Part shown: positions 21,016 through 33,831 of the stretch, in pieces
How the letters are laid out: every line of letters begins with the position of its first letter
How positions within the stretch are numbered: the first letter of the stretch is position 1
Assembly (NCBI GenBank): GCA_023101885.1
Contig: JALPQD010000089.1
Span: 6,123,087-6,187,086, forward strand
Origin: Typhlomys cinereus
Lineage: Eukaryota; Chordata; Mammalia; Rodentia; Platacanthomyidae
Direction: 5' to 3'
DNA length: 64,000 nucleotides
The notes under the pieces: model-generated
The model's database searches: none
The model's input: only the letters and a program-made list of their open reading frames with translations
Told to the model about the DNA's origin: nothing
Translations under genes and position numbers: made by a program

Positions 21016-22310
21016 CACTGAAGAGACAATGCCATTCTCAAAAACAACAAGAAATGTATTTCTTAGTAAAAGGAGTCAATGGATACTAAATAAGGAACCC
21101 TCCAGCAATATCAGGACTATCTGGCTCTACCAGCTAAAAATTAGTGTGATTTGTGTGTTAATTCCATCATCCCTCCATCTCACTAACTCCAATTCAAATA
21201 AGGATCAAACTCAGAGGTGTTTGCGAACACTAACCTGCACATCATGTTTTTCCTAGTCATCTCCAGGGTGATCAGTCAACATTGTTTATACATTTCAGGG
21301 AGGTGGGATTCAGCCCTTGACCCCTCAAATATCCTCACAGACAATTAAAATGATGGTCATTCACAAATAGGATAAGAATAGATTCAGCTCATTGCACAGT
21401 AAGGGAAAAAGCATGTGTTTTGGGATGCTGGACTTTAGACCAGCTGTGATCCACCTATGGGAAAATCCGATGCTCTACCTGGGAATCAGTCAACACTACA
21501 AAGAACTGCACCATAGAAAACTATTTCTTCTTGCAAGATTCTTTATACAAAGGACTCCACATTCCTTAAAGACATAGGAAATGGTCTTATCCTCGTGGGA
21601 AAATATGAGCAAAATATTTTAACATTCTGTCATGGTCTAAATTATTAGCAAGGCACATGGTGCGATACGGATAAATATATCAAGATGTCTATGAATGTGT
21701 TCCTTATGCATGGGCTTTATACTACACATGAGTGAATGTACACTGCATGTTTACACATCTCTGTGCATCTACAGTTCACAGTGGGTTACTGAGAGTATGT
21801 GCATGAGTATGTGCTCATGAGGATATTCGATCCTATGTCAACTTATGTTTTGGCATTATTAAATTCAGTTCTCAGTATTTAAGAATGCTCTCGCTCCACC
21901 AGAACTGTCTACTTTCCTGGGATGTAATGACTTGCCTGTCTCTGGAGGAATCCAAGCAGTTTCCAAATGGCCACTTGGTGGAGCTGTGGTAGAAGGAATT
22001 CATATCTCAGAGGATAGAAGGGGGCGAGGGATAGGGGAAGAACCAGTGTAAATGACCCTGTAGAGAATGTGGTGTTTCCTAAGTGTGTAAGTGAAGGAAA
22101 TACCATCTCCCTCTCTACCTCTCTTTATCACCCAGTTATAAATCTCATCTTCAGTCTTCTCATTTCTCATATGAATGCAGACATGGATTTATGTTATATT
22201 TCATGAAGCATTTATTTTGTACTTTTTATCTTATGCTAAGTTCTTTTTTTTTAGCTAATTGGTAAAAATCAAAGCTCACCTTCTCGAATGAAGAGACAGC
22301 ACCACAAAGT
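21016..22310. other. unique DNA, nothing recognised
   Basis: No gene or repeat recognised. Open frames up to 75 codons on + lack splice context. Confidence 0.4.
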
Positions 22311-22311
22311 G

Positions 22312-22405
22312 TCATTATTTCACAGACAGACAAACTTTGAAAAAGACTTAGCCAAGGTTATTTGGCTAGATGGTGTCAAAGCTTTACATTTTCTCATTGA
22401 AAGCC
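22312..22405 (-). repeat. possible MIR fragment
   Basis: TTTCACAGACAGACAAACTTTG and TTAGCCAAGGTTATTTGGCTAG resemble the antisense MIR core. Diverged. Confidence 0.4.
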
Positions 22406-22582
22406 AAATTCCCAAAATGGAAATTCTTTACTTTCATCATTGACAGTACTATTAGTAATTCTAAAAGTGGTCCTAGATAAATAAATAAGCTTAATGAGTT
22501 AGTTCATGGAGAGATAAAAAAGCGGGAAACAATATTTCTAATCCAAGATCTTGTAAAAGAAAGAAAGTTGGGCAGTCTTTTT

Positions 22583-23022
22583 ATTAGTCAGACTTTTCAT
22601 TATTTTGACAAAATCTTGGGAGGAAGGATTTAAAAGAAGAAAGCTTTATTTTGACTGGTGGTTTTTAGGGGTTTGAAGTCATAGTTATTTGGCATCATCT
22701 CCACTAACCTGTGGAGAAGATGGCCAAGTACAGCAGATCTGCTCACCAATGGTGGTAATTTGGAAGCAAAAATAGACAGGAAGAGACTAATTCAACACAC
22801 ACCTTCAAAGACATACCTCCAGGGTCCTTTCTCTTCCAGCCATACCTCCACTAATTTATTTAGCTCTTAAATTCATCAATGGATTAAACACTGATGAAGC
22901 CAGTGACTTCATGATCTAATAATCTTTGGTAATGTCTTCGCAGACATACCCCCAAAGATACACTTTACATATCCTCTAGGCATATCTTAAGTCAATCAAG
23001 TTGACAAGATTAAACACCACAC
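22583..23022 (-). repeat. LTR-like repeat, antisense
   Basis: TATTAGTCAGACTTTTCATTA at the left, GCTTTATTTTGACTGG (AATAAA on the minus strand) about 65 bp in, and GTCAATCAAGTTGACAAG at the right. This is the antisense layout of an ERVL/MaLR-like LTR. The terminal TG is not clear and no duplication was found. Confidence 0.55.
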
Positions 23023-23584
23023 TGTGTTAACTCAGGCTGAAAGTAGACTACAGACTTCGCTGTAAAGACTTCCCCTGGAATAGCTGAGAATGTTGTCTCA
23101 GTGTCTTAATTCAATAGTACTTTATTTCTCATTCATGAAAAATATATTCAGAGGCAAAGGTTGAGACTGAAGATGAAAAAAATCTTAACCATCTTCAACA
23201 TGAAGCCTCCAAGGTGAACAAACACTCCAGACCGGAGAGTGACATGAGATGTTTGCATGACCCAAGCATAGAAGTAAGAAGACTTCCTCTCACATCCCAT
23301 TGGCTAGAATAATCACATGACCACCACCAAGGAGGCTGGGAAGCAGTCTAGCTCTGTGCACGGGTGAAAGGAAACAAGTCTGTTGAATGCCTGGCCAATC
23401 TCCGCCATAGCAAATGTGCTCTAAATAACACATGGTCCCTTCTACTCTTTCTGCATTTTGCATCCCTGTTATCACAACCTCATTTGTGTGTGTGTGTGGT
23501 TTTTTTTTTCTTTCTCGCTGATCTCTGGATTCATTCATTCACCTCAACTGTCCTAATGTGCTGTTAAATGCATCCACGTTTTTC
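23023..23584. other. unique DNA, nothing recognised
   Basis: Holds a short TG run next to a T run at 23487-23510. No supported gene. Confidence 0.4.
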
Positions 23585-23589
23585 TTTAT

Positions 23590-23865
23590 TTTAGTTTCTT
23601 CATATTAAGGCTCAAGAATTTCCTTCTGGCCACTTTATACCGGTTTCCATTTTGTGCTCAAATTCTCAGCATCATCTTTTACCTCCTTGGATGCATTAGC
23701 ATAGCTATTTTAAATGCCTCTGTCTCACAGCTCCATTATCTGGATCCCCGATAGGCCTGTTTCTTCAGTGTATTGATTCTACTGATTTTCAGTCGGGGCT
23801 CTTGCCTCCTCTTAGGCTTGATTATTGTTTTTATTTTTTTTAACATTAGTCCCTGTATAGAAAAC
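23590..23865 (-). repeat. old L1 3' region fragment
   Basis: CATCTTTTACCTCCTTGGATGC, TAAATGCCTCTGTCTCACAG, CTCCATTATCTGGATCC and TGATTCTACTGATTTTCAG match the antisense 3' UTR of old mammalian L1M-type elements ('aatttcatcatctgggtca', 'gtctatttctattga'). Diverged and non-coding. Confidence 0.5.
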
Positions 23866-24990
23866 AGTGAAGATTTAATTTAAACTTAAGATAACATTTT
23901 TTTTCCTCCAGAAAATATGTACATTGGCTTCTGGCAAATTGACTAATGTCAGTTGCTATCCTGGACCAATCAATTTCAGATTAAGAAATCTTGAAGCTGG
24001 ATTTCATTCCCTTGAGGGGCAAATACATCTCTGATTCTCCTGTACTCCTGGGGGATGGATATTTCTTAACTTCTCAATTGAAATTAAAGTGGTTCGTGGG
24101 AGCGACAGCCCCTAGTTGAGGAGCATTATATTACCTTCTCAGACCTGGGAATGTGTTGCAAGCACAATTTACATGCCTTTAAATTTCTTAGATTCCTATT
24201 CCTGAGCCAGAGGATATGTAAAGAAAGAAAAAAAAAAAAAACTTAAGAGAAGGTTTTTCATAGTTCCTTAAATCTTACACGTTCACACGTGTTTTAATGT
24301 TCACACGTGTTTGTTTTAATGACTCCCTGGCTCTTTAATTATATTGTTCGTTTGTTTAAGTTCAGCTGGTCTCAGTCATTTTTGATGGCCACAGTCGCTG
24401 ATTATGGTAGCTATGTAATTACTCTCTACCCACCCAACTGCCCACCCACCTAACCACCTGTGATCTGTACAACAATTCAATGTTTCCCTTAACAATGTGC
24501 TTTGGTTATTTCGTATGAATATATACCGACTTCATTTCATTGTTAGGTTTCAGCCTCTGACCTTGTATAAGCGCTTACTGCTTTATTTACCTAGTTCTCT
24601 CCTGAAGAAAGTGTGGACTGAGCACAATTTTTCAGAACAAACCTTCTAATACCAGCCAAAGACTATAACTGTAAGATTAGTTCTAGAAGTATCATCACTG
24701 CTTACTATCAAATTTTCTTCCCATAAAAGGCCATAGTGACTTGGTCCTGTTTCTTTGGCTTGTGACGGTATTGTACACTGTGATAGTATATATGGCAGAG
24801 GAAGCTGTTTAGCTCATAGTAGACTAGAAGCAGTAGGTAGGTGGCTGGTACCAGAAGTCATGCACCCAGAAATCTGACTTCCTTCTGCTAGCTCCCGCCT
24901 TGGAATGCTTTCAGTTTTCAGCCCATGCAATATTACTATCATCTGGGAGACACACAAGTCCTTGAGGGGCAGGAGGGGGGGCATTTGAGA
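23866..24990. other. unique DNA, nothing recognised
   Basis: AT-rich, with an A run at about 24228-24241 and two copies of GTTCACACGTGTTT at 24281 and 24299. No supported gene. Confidence 0.4.
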
Positions 24991-24999
24991 TCCAAACCA

Positions 25000-25200
25000 T
25001 ACCCCCTTCTTTCCTTCTTTTATCTGCTTTCTGCTCTTCACAAACACCTCCGGGGCACTGTGCAGAACTCTGTAGTTCACGGTGGTGAGCCTGTCTTCTT
25101 CGCCATTGAACTGGAAGCTGCTTGAGGAAAGGGACCGTGCTTCGATCATTCTCCCCTCCACTGTGCCCAGCAGCACCCCTGACACAGAGAAAGGGTCCCC
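25000..25200 (+). repeat. probable L2 3' end
   Basis: AACTGGAAGCTGCTTGAGGAAAGGGACCGTG and TCCACTGTGCCCAGCAGCACCCCTGACAC fit the L2 terminus ('ctgtaagctccttgagggcagggac', 'tccccagcacctagcacagtgcctgg'). The minus-strand open frames across it (105 and 123 codons) are therefore unlikely to be genes. Confidence 0.5.
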
Positions 25201-28200
25201 CCGCCCCCGCAGGAAAAGAGTTTTTCAAAGACTAAATTTATCACATAGCACCTCTGTGAAGTATGCGCAACACAAGTGTTTTCAAAACAAGCCCTGTGTT
25301 CTCTGGGCCTGGGAATTCTTTGAGCAAAGTTCTGTTTGACCTAGATTTAGCATTCAAATCTCAGCTTGGGCATGCAGAAGCCCGGGAGGGAAACAATAGA
25401 GGTTTGAGTTATTAGTTGGAAGCTACACTTTGGACAACAGCTTTCCCTCCAATACCTGAAGCCGTTTGTGTTCTCCACAGTGTGTCCTGGGTGAAAATTA
25501 GAGGTAGCTGGGAATTTAAAATCTAAAGCTTTCCAAAAAGTGTTGTTTTTAGTTGTCCCAATTCTACGCTCCCGTACAATATGCAAATGTTTAAACCTCA
25601 TTTGACCTCTAGCATGGGACCTGAATTTCCTCTTGGTTCGATACTTTTAAGACATAAGCATCTGTTTTGTTTTGTTTTGTTTTGTTTTAGACAGACTTTT
25701 GATAGGCAGGGTTCTTGTCCAGTTGATGGAAAATATGAGAGAAGAAAAGCACACATGATTTATTTGCTTCAGGGAAATGGATCTGTGTGCTTACCAAGGA
25801 ATATTTTATCACTCTGAGGAGCCAACATCTTTAGCTATTTCAATGCTGGGAAGCATAAGACCCAGGAGACTCTAATGGCACCAGCGATGATTGTAATCTG
25901 TGACTTATCTCCTCCCCCAAGGGACTCTGATTTGCTGTACCCTGATGGCTCATCCATTTGGTACCTTGTATGATTGGATTCTGTTCGTGACTAGATGTTC
26001 CCATCTCAGCAGCAAAGATAACATCCATCTCCCCCCCATGACAACAGGCATGATAATGACTGCAGTAAATATGGCTTTAGTAGTATTCATTTGGATTCAA
26101 TACCATGCTCAGAGTGAGAGGAGCATGGATTTAAGAAGACTCAGCAAATCTTGAATTTTCTCTCCAATATCACCACCAAGTGGTCATACCATCTTTATTG
26201 GAATATCTCTCAAGGCAGGCAACCCACTGGCTTTTCCCATGTGGCACAACTTCTTTGTTCATCTTAATTGAGAAGTTCTTTGCTTCTTGGTTATTGTCAT
26301 TACTGCATATGAATCCTGGGAAGAAATATAATCCTTATTCAGGTTTTCACCCTGCATTTGCTTCTTCCTTATGAGAAACTTCTGGTTACATGAAGAACTC
26401 TTTCATACATGTGCTGAATTGTTCATTCTGCTATAGACATCTCTGATCTCTAAAGTCATCCTCTGTTGATTTTGCTTTGAATGCTTTCTGTCCTGATCAT
26501 TCACTATCCTGATGATGTCCAAGATGTTATCCAAGCTGTTATCAAAAGACAGATAGAATATATTCCTTTATGAATATTCAAAATCATGAATATGAGAGAA
26601 GACAGGAGTCTTCGGTCCATAGCTGTATAAAACATGGTAACATGTGGATGTGGAAACTTCTAGAAGTCTTTTGTGTACTTTTTTAATGGGACAAGCTTTT
26701 CCTCCATTCATTCCATGGTATAGGTTAAGAATTAGAATCAATTTACAAGGAAAAGACCATTCTTTAAACAATTTGCTCTGTTATTTAGTCATCATCTACT
26801 ATTTTCCAGAAATTCTGCAAAATTCCCTAGGTATTATCACTCATTTGAAATAAGTCATCGTGATAACTGGGATTATCAAGACATTTGGGGACTAGTGACA
26901 CTTTCATGTAGGTAATCTCTGACTCAGAGAAATAAAGTAATTCTTTTAAGAACACACAATACAAAAAGCCTTGCCCATGAAGTGGAGGAGGGGCAAGAGT
27001 GCTTCGCAAAATCCCTGGATTAGATCCCACGCTTTTTTGTATCCTTCATTTCTGATCATTAGTATGTTTGAATCATTTGTACAAAAACATAGTTTTCATT
27101 AATTGGCAATGAAACTCCTAAAGGAGCTGTATTTTCTTTCTTTTTTTATTCTGCCACTTTGGGTACCCGAGTACTTAGTTCCACCCCCCCCCCGCACCCC
27201 TCCTCCGTGCCCCCCCCCGGTCTAGATTTACACACTCTAAGTAAATAATCTAGACTGTCTGGGAGCAATAGGTACATGGGTATCCAATCTTCCGTTCCTA
27301 TCATCTGCAATGCTACTGCTCACACTATATGGTCTGCAGTGTTCATCAGAACCTTTCTCAGGAGCTTCCATGTAGGTGAGGAAAGTGCTCTTATCTGTCC
27401 CTACAACAGAAAAACTTGTCACCATCTGGACATGCAAAGTTAAATCCTTTCGGCAGATCTTTGGTACCTCCTGTGCACTGGTGATGTGAAAGGGAACGAA
27501 GTTAAGATATGATCTTCTATCTCCACCCCAACTTTCATCTTGGCCAGCCTACCTTGCGTGCTCATTGTATACCTGTTACTTTAGGAGATGTCTGCTGTTG
27601 GCTATCTGTCCAGTTTTTGTAAGACCTCTATATGAGAGATGTCGTTGGAAAATTTAATTTCACAAACAAAAAAACTGATGTTTAGAGATGCTAAAAATAT
27701 ATTTGACCAGATTTTTGTGCCAACTGAGTTCCAGAGCTAGGAATCTTCTGAGAGTCATCCAACATCTTTATCTGTGCCATAGTCATTGGATATTATTTGC
27801 TGTACGTCACTGTCCTGCCAACAGTGAAGTGAGAGACACACCCCAGCTGTGCCATTGGGTGGCATCACAAGGACCTCAGGGCATTCTAGCAGGCAGAAGT
27901 GGTACTGCTTGGAAGACCATAGAGAAAATATAGAGGGAGTTTGATGGCAGATTTGAGAGGGATTCTGCACAAGATGATGATGAATTTAGATTTTTATCCT
28001 ATAGCTGTCATTGGTTCCGCAGACTGCGCAACCATCTTGATAAACTTATAAAATAGCAAGCATCTGACTCAAGCCCAGAGGATTCAAATGTATTTGGACC
28101 AGATCTTCGAAGCTCTGTGTTTGTTTAAATCACCTGGATCATTAATAAAAGACACAGAGGAGCCCCCCCTTCCTTTAGTATGTTTACCCAATTTCACAAA

Positions 28201-28525
28201 TTATCCTAATATAGTCTAATATTTGGTAACTACTTGTCTGTGAAAGGAAATAATCTCAATTTTTCTAAGTGTTCCAAGTGGTTTTAATGTGCTAACAGAT
28301 TGGGTGTTATAGGTATAGACAAGAGAAAACTGATGTAAATCTTAGTGTTATTGCTTAGATGATATTATACATTTTAATGCCTTTAAAGTAGCAGTTTCAA
28401 GACTTGAAGCATTAAGATCTGGAAAAGGGTTTGCAGCCAAACCCTTTACTGTCACAGATATCATCTCTTTATCTATAAAACAAATTGAAATATGACCAAT
28501 TCCACACAGTTATATAAGGTTAAAA
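25201..28525. other. unique DNA with small simple repeats
   Basis: No gene seen in about 3.3 kb. (TTTTG)n at 25660-25690 (five units) and C runs at 27182-27221 (CCACCCCCCCCCCGC and GCCCCCCCCCCGG) are the only clear structures. A weak MIR-like patch lies near 27660-27760. Confidence 0.4.
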
Positions 28526-28745
28526 GTAGGGTAGAGGTGAGTGGGAATACAGCTCAGTAGTAGAGTGGGGGAGTCTATAATGTACAAAGCTCAATCCTCA
28601 GAACTATAAAAGCAATTTGTAACATGTATGATGATACATACCTGCAATCGCAGTGCATCATAGATGGAGGCAGAATTCTGCATTTACAGGGAGACCCCAT
28701 CTCAAACAGAAAGACAGAGAGACACACAGAGAAAGAAAGAAAGAA
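28526..28745 (+). repeat. dimeric ID-B1-like SINE
   Basis: The left part has a tRNA-like head (ATACAGCTCAGTAGTAGAG, then AAGCTCAATCCTCAGAAC). The right part resembles B1/7SL sequence (TGATACATACCTGCAATCGC and GAGACCCCATCTCAAA). Its tail is (GAAA)n-like. The ID plus B1 fusion is a rodent-specific architecture. Confidence 0.6.
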
Positions 28746-29690
28746 ATCTATAGATGATTCTGCCATTCATTGTAGACTTACTTACATTTGTAAATGTTAT
28801 ATACATATAAACATACAGTAGTAGGTCCTCTGGTTATGTCCTTCTTTCAGACTAGTTTATGCGTTTCAGGCATATCAACCATTTATTCATTTCTGTCTGT
28901 TGTAAGTATTCTAAATCTTTATCAGTTGTGCCATGGTTGGTTGCTCCATTCATGTGTTAATGGACATTTGAATGCTTTCAAATGAAAATACTATGGCTTT
29001 TCATATAGAGAGAAATGTGCAGGAAGAGTATACAAAGTAGATAGAGATTCACAGAGCACATCTCCCAACATTCTAAATCTCACATAAGAACTGTCTACTT
29101 CTACTTGGCAGTTCCCCTAGTTCTGCTTCTGGAATAGTCCTGAACATTATCAGCCTTAATGTTTTTAGAGTAAATAAAGTAATAAAGGACCATCATCCTA
29201 CCTGTAAATATGGGAAGCCCAACTTTGGGTCCTAGTCTCGGAAGTGTTCTGACTTAGTTCTGACTAACGCTTCAAGACCAAATCCACATCTTTGCACCTT
29301 TAGCCCATTTCCAAGTCCTCTGGGAGTTGCCGCATCTACCACTGTCTCCTAAGAGCCCAACCATCCAGCTCCTCTACAACGCCTGCTGCTGCTTCCTGAA
29401 AGCCTTCCTCTCTCTTGCCCCTGACCATGTCATGGGATGCTCTTCCCTTCCTATCTTCCAGAAGAATAATTTGCTTAATCTTCCATACTTGTTTACTCTG
29501 TAAAATGTCTCCTCTTCTCCTAGAGCACCCTGCACAATCCTTTACTATAGCTTTTACTGTATTTCCTTGGATTGATTGATGAAACATACCCATTTCTAGC
29601 TTTCTATTTTCAGAGTCATGTACAAGGTCCTAGGAAGTATACACAGTCCAAGCAGACTTTCAGTGCATAGTAGTTTCTAGAACACTTATT
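28746..29690. other. unique DNA, possible old L2 text
   Basis: TACTTGTTTACTCTGTAAAATG and the CT-rich run at about 29330-29600 faintly recall the L2 body, but I cannot support a boundary. No gene. Confidence 0.3.
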
Positions 29691-29693
29691 CTA

Positions 29694-29694
<1 letters not shown>

Positions 29695-29738
<44 letters not shown>
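29695..29738. repeat. (CA)n microsatellite
   Basis: Uninterrupted CA run of about 22 units. No SINE head is visible beside it. Confidence 0.95.
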
Positions 29739-29740
<2 letters not shown>

Positions 29741-30099
29741 TTTACAACCATGCTCCAGGTTCTAAAAGAGTTGAGGATTTAGTAAAACTAGTAAGCAACA
29801 GCTAGAAGGATCTCACTTCCCAATGTAGAATTGGTCCTGTCTCCTTTTCCTGCTCTAGACAATGCTTCTGACTCATTGGAAAGTGTCTGAGTTTCTAAGG
29901 GACCGTCCACTTAGAAAAAGACCACTCTGTGTTTTGCAATGAATCCCTGCATTTTGTGCCTCTATCAAAACTCTTCACCTTAATTGGAATTTGGTTGTTC
30001 ATGTCAGCCTTGAAAAAGCATGCATGTGGGCATGAGAAAATGACTAGAAGTCATTGAAATCTGCCCAGACAAACAATTTCGGCAATGAGAATCTAGGCA

Positions 30100-30240
30100 G
30101 GACAATCAACAAATATTTGACTGCAATGAACCAGATACTTTTCTAAGCTCTAAGACAATAAAGCCCCAGAGGCAGTCCATGGCTTCAGGAACTTCCACTT
30201 GTGGGGAGAGACAGTGGGTGCATTTGTAAATGAAAGATGT
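30100..30240 (-). repeat. L2 3' region
   Basis: CAACAAATATTTGACTGCAATG, AAGCTCTAAGACAATAAAGC, CTTCAGGAACTTCCAC and GGGGAGAGACAGTGGGTG match the antisense L2 3' order. Moderately diverged. Confidence 0.6.
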
Positions 30241-30688
30241 GAACATGAGTCCTAGAAATGCTAGAATATTTGTGGTGAGAAAGAAAGGTTTTCTGAGGAA
30301 CACACATTTGAAGCCTCAGAGTGAAGAAATCAGCTATTCATACACCCTGGGAGAAATCGCTCAGAGTAGGAGACATAAGACAAAGAGGAAGCCCTGTGGT
30401 ATCAGTGAAGTTGGAATGTTCTGGAGCAGAAATGCCGCTTCAATAAGAGCATTTGATGAATAAGAGTGAATGGAGATAGTGTTGGAAATGTGGGCAGCCA
30501 CGGATATATATGAGGCCATGTCACCACCACAAGAAGGATGCTGGGATATAGTCTGCTATGGAGGTGACGATAGATGATTTTATGAAAGTAACACAATCTA
30601 CTTTATGTCAAAGGTTCCCTCTTTCTGTGTTGGTAGGAAAGACAGAAGATGGAAGGGACTGTGAGATAGTGAGTAGAGAGGCAGCAGG
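30241..30688. other. unique DNA, nothing recognised
   Basis: May continue the L2 relic (GAGTAGGAGACATAAGAC), but this is not clear. No gene. Confidence 0.3.
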
Positions 30689-30912
30689 GAGCTAGCTCAG
30701 TCTGCAGAGAGCTCGCTGCACAAGCCTGAGGTCTTGTGTTTGACCCCTGGAACCCACTTAAAAGAGCAGAACATGGTCATGTGTGCTTGTAATCCCAATG
30801 CCGGGAGGTGGAGATCCCTTGGGTGCACTGACCAGTCAGGCAAGCTTAATCAGCAGAACCCACTTCCCAGTGGGAAAGACCCTGTCTTAAAAAACAAACG
30901 AACAAACAACAA
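30689..30912 (+). repeat. B4-like (ID-B1) dimeric SINE
   Basis: The head GGGAGCTAGCTCAGTCTGC with GTCTTGTGTTTGACCCCTGG (A and B boxes) is fused to a B1-like part (TGTGCTTGTAATCCCAATGC, GACCCTGTCTTAAAA). It has an A-rich AACAAAC tail. Confidence 0.65.
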
Positions 30913-31449
30913 AACATGGTGCACTGAACTTGAGAAGGATCAATAGCTAAAGCTTTCCTTTGTCCTCCACATGCATGTGAACATGCACCCACATTCACAT
31001 GCTCACACGCATGCACAATCTGTATGCACGGAGAGTGAAGAGAGAAATCAGTTAGCAGACTAACCCAGATTCTAACCAAGTCACGATGGTGGTGTGAGGA
31101 TCATGAGAAAAGAGCATGCTGGGATTTTATCTTTCGACTTATCATTTTTTTTTCTAAGAATTTGAACCAAAGAAGCGCTGAAGTTGCTGGTGGTTAATAA
31201 TTAGGTCTGAGAATAAAAGAACAGTTAAAGGTGACTTCTAAATATTTTTGCCTGAGCAGTTAAATGGGGCGTGGAATGACTTATTCAGAAGAATAGGGGT
31301 GAAATGGAGATTCTGTTTCAGTCATGATGTCTCTCACATGCCTTTTTATCCTGCAAGGGGAGATTTTGAGTAGGGAAACTGGGGAGGGGGGGTCAAATTA
31401 TTGCAATTTGAAACCACTTGCTAATACAAAATCCCAGAAAAATTTAAGA

Positions 31450-31640
31450 TAGAGAAAGATGGCTCATGGAATAAAGGCAATGGTGCTCAACCCTAATGAC
31501 CCGAGTCCTATCCCAGAAGCCCACATGGTGGAACAAGAGAACTGACCTTTGACAGTTGACCTCTGACCTCCACACCTGTACTGTGGTACTTGGGCTCCTG
31601 TGCTCTCTCTTATTCCTTCTCCATGTTCCTTCCTTCCTCC
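31450..31640 (+). repeat. short tRNA-derived SINE (type III)
   Basis: AAGATGGCTCATGGAATAAAG, GACCCGAGTCCTATCCCAG, AAGCCCACATGGTGGAACAAG and TTGACCTCTGACCTCCACACC. The same order occurs at 32362 and 49990. Confidence 0.65.
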
Positions 31641-32290
31641 CCTTTACCTTTCTCTGCCTCCCTTCCTCCCTCCTCCTCCCAAATAACTGAATAGTCCAGG
31701 GATTGAGCCCAGGGCCTGCAAATACTTAAGTAGATAAATACTTGGGATTTTTGGGTATGTTTTTTATGGAATACCACTGGGGACATTTTTATTAATAAAT
31801 TTCATTTGCTAGATATTGCTGCATGCAATATATCTTTTAATATATTTTGGTATTAACATAACACTTTTTATGCACTTCATCTTATGACATATTTGTGTCT
31901 TTAAATTTTTGTGGGTTTTTTATGAACAACAGTTTCTTTATCCAGCTTAGTAATTTTGGTCATGTAGTTGTCATTTCATCATTTAGCTTGATTAGAAATG
32001 TGGTTAGATTTAAATTTATTCATTAGCTTGCTGTTTTGTCTCTTTTTTCTTCTTTTTTTGCCCTTTGTGAGGAGGGCTGATTGAAAGTTTTGTGATTCCA
32101 TCTTGCTGTTGGTTCAGAGTCCTTCTTACTGCTGCTCTAGTGAGTGGCTTGGGATGTGCAACTTAGCATCATGCATCTGTAGTGTAATCTTCTTTGAATT
32201 ATATACCATTCGTTCTACCAGAAGATATACTTTCTTTATCTTATTTAATAATTTAATTCTAAAATTCTTACTGATGAGAGAGTGTGTGCA

Positions 32291-32294
<4 letters not shown>

Positions 32295-32336
<42 letters not shown>
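32295..32336. repeat. (GT)n microsatellite
   Basis: About 21 GT units within the old L1. Open frames across it on both strands (Cys/Val and His/Thr runs) are artefacts. Confidence 0.95.
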
Positions 32337-32339
<3 letters not shown>

Positions 32340-32361
32340 CGTGTGTAAATATACATAACTT

Positions 32362-32540
32362 GCGAGGCTGGTGAGAGAGCTCAGTGGTCAAGGTACCAGC
32401 TCACGACTCTGAAGACCTGTGTTCAATCCCTAGAAGCCCACATGGTAGAAGGAGAGAAGTGTCCTTTGACATGGCATGCATATATGTACACACACACACA
32501 CACGCACACATACCACACACACACACACACACATGTTCAC
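32362..32540 (+). repeat. short SINE (type III) with (CA)n tail
   Basis: GAGGCTGGTGAGAGAGCTCAG, GACCTGTGTTCAATCCCTAG, AAGCCCACATGGTAGAAGG, then CA repeats from about 32487. Confidence 0.7.
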
Positions 32541-33390
32541 ACACCTCATATAAGTAAATAAGGCACTTAAAATATATACATTCTCTGCTATAGAATTCCA
32601 GGTGGAAATTATTTTTCTGTAACTTCTTTAAAGATGTTTCCTCTCACCTGAGACCTTTCTTGTGTTCCTCTGTGTGTACTCTTCCCCACTCCCTTCTTTC
32701 TAAGATGATCTCTTCATTTTTGACTTTACACCAAAATTTTAAATTAATTAGCTTGGGGCTCATGAAACTGGATCTGAGGTCTTTGTTGTCCCTCGCACTC
32801 GGGAGGTGCATCACCTGTTCCTTCTTCGCATGGTTTTCTGACCTGCTCCCTTCAGAGGACTCCAGTTTCCTGTGTGTTCTGTGACTGGGCATTCTTCCAC
32901 AGCACTTGATGTTCTGTGCTTGTTATTTTTACTATTTCCTTTGCAGTGTCAAGTTTGCTGCCAGTTTTCCTTCAGCGCTCCCATTGTCCCCCAGTTTTCC
33001 ACCCATTGTATTACTTTCATCTGAGACTTTGCCTAATTTTCATCTTAACGTTTGGTTGGAGCTTTTCACTTCCTCCTTGACCTTCCTGGCTTGCTCCTGC
33101 CTCCTTGGACGCATAGAATGTGGCTCCAATAACTAGCCTGACTTGCAGACCTTGCCACATGTGTTATTGCTGTTTTAATCTACTGTTCTTTCCTTATCTG
33201 TATCCTGCTCCTTTATAGACCTAGTAAAATGTCTGCTGCTAGTTGTGAATTTTATCAGGATAGGGGATAGATGTGGATATTCTTTTAAGTATCGGAGAAC
33301 TTTATTGAGAAATGCAGTTAAATTCTTTGGAAGGAATGTAACCTTTTCTAAATGCACTTGAAACCTCTGTCCATAGAACTGACTGAGCCT

Positions 33391-33575
33391 ATCACCTGCT
33401 GCAATGAGGAATTTTTTTCTCTATCCAGTGAAAACAAGTCCCACTCCAGCTCCACGTGAAGTGTAGTGCGCACTTTTTTCTTCCTTCAGAAGAGAATGTC
33501 TCCTTTCCATGGATAGTGCCCTCCTACCGAGTCTGATCCCACCCAGAGAATTTTTTTTATTCAATTGTGCATGTG
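33391..33575. other. short unique stretch
   Basis: Nothing recognised apart from two short T runs. Confidence 0.35.
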
Positions 33576-33594
33576 TGCGTGTGTGTGTGTATGA

Positions 33595-33639
<45 letters not shown>

Positions 33640-33831
33640 GTGTGTGTGTAGAGCCACAGGCAAATTTGGGAACCTCCATGGACGCCTCCACCTCCTCCTT
33701 GTTTACTCCGCCCCAGGATTCACACTGCCGGGCGGCCTCGCTCGGCCTCTAAACATGGGGTCTAGGATCCAAACTCAGGACCTTCCGCCTGCAAGGCAGA
33801 GGCTTAATCCCGGAGCCACCTCTCCAGCACT
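33576..33831 (-). repeat. type I tRNA-derived SINE with (GT)n tail
   Basis: Read on the minus strand: the head GTGCTGGAGAGGTGGCTCCG, GATTAAGCCTCTGCCTTGC, a B-box-like block, a GC-rich body, then a (CA)n tail, seen here as GT from 33576. It overlaps a 136-codon open frame that is not a gene. Confidence 0.75.

Larger units (their letters stand above)
31790..33390 (-). repeat. old L1 3' region, interrupted
   Basis: Several blocks match the antisense 3' UTR of old L1 elements: TTGTGATTCCATCTTGCTG (32090), TGCTATAGAATTCCAGGTGG with CTTTAAAGATGTTTCC (32587-32640), GAATGTGGCTCCAATAAC (33116), and ATGTCTGCTGCTAGTTGTGAA. It is broken by a (GT)n array and a SINE. No ORF2 frame survives, so the 76-82 codon frames here are not genes. 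Confidence 0.5.

Noticed and set aside
25000..25228. Overlapping 105- and 123-codon minus frames
   Set aside because: They run antisense through probable L2 sequence and show no domain.
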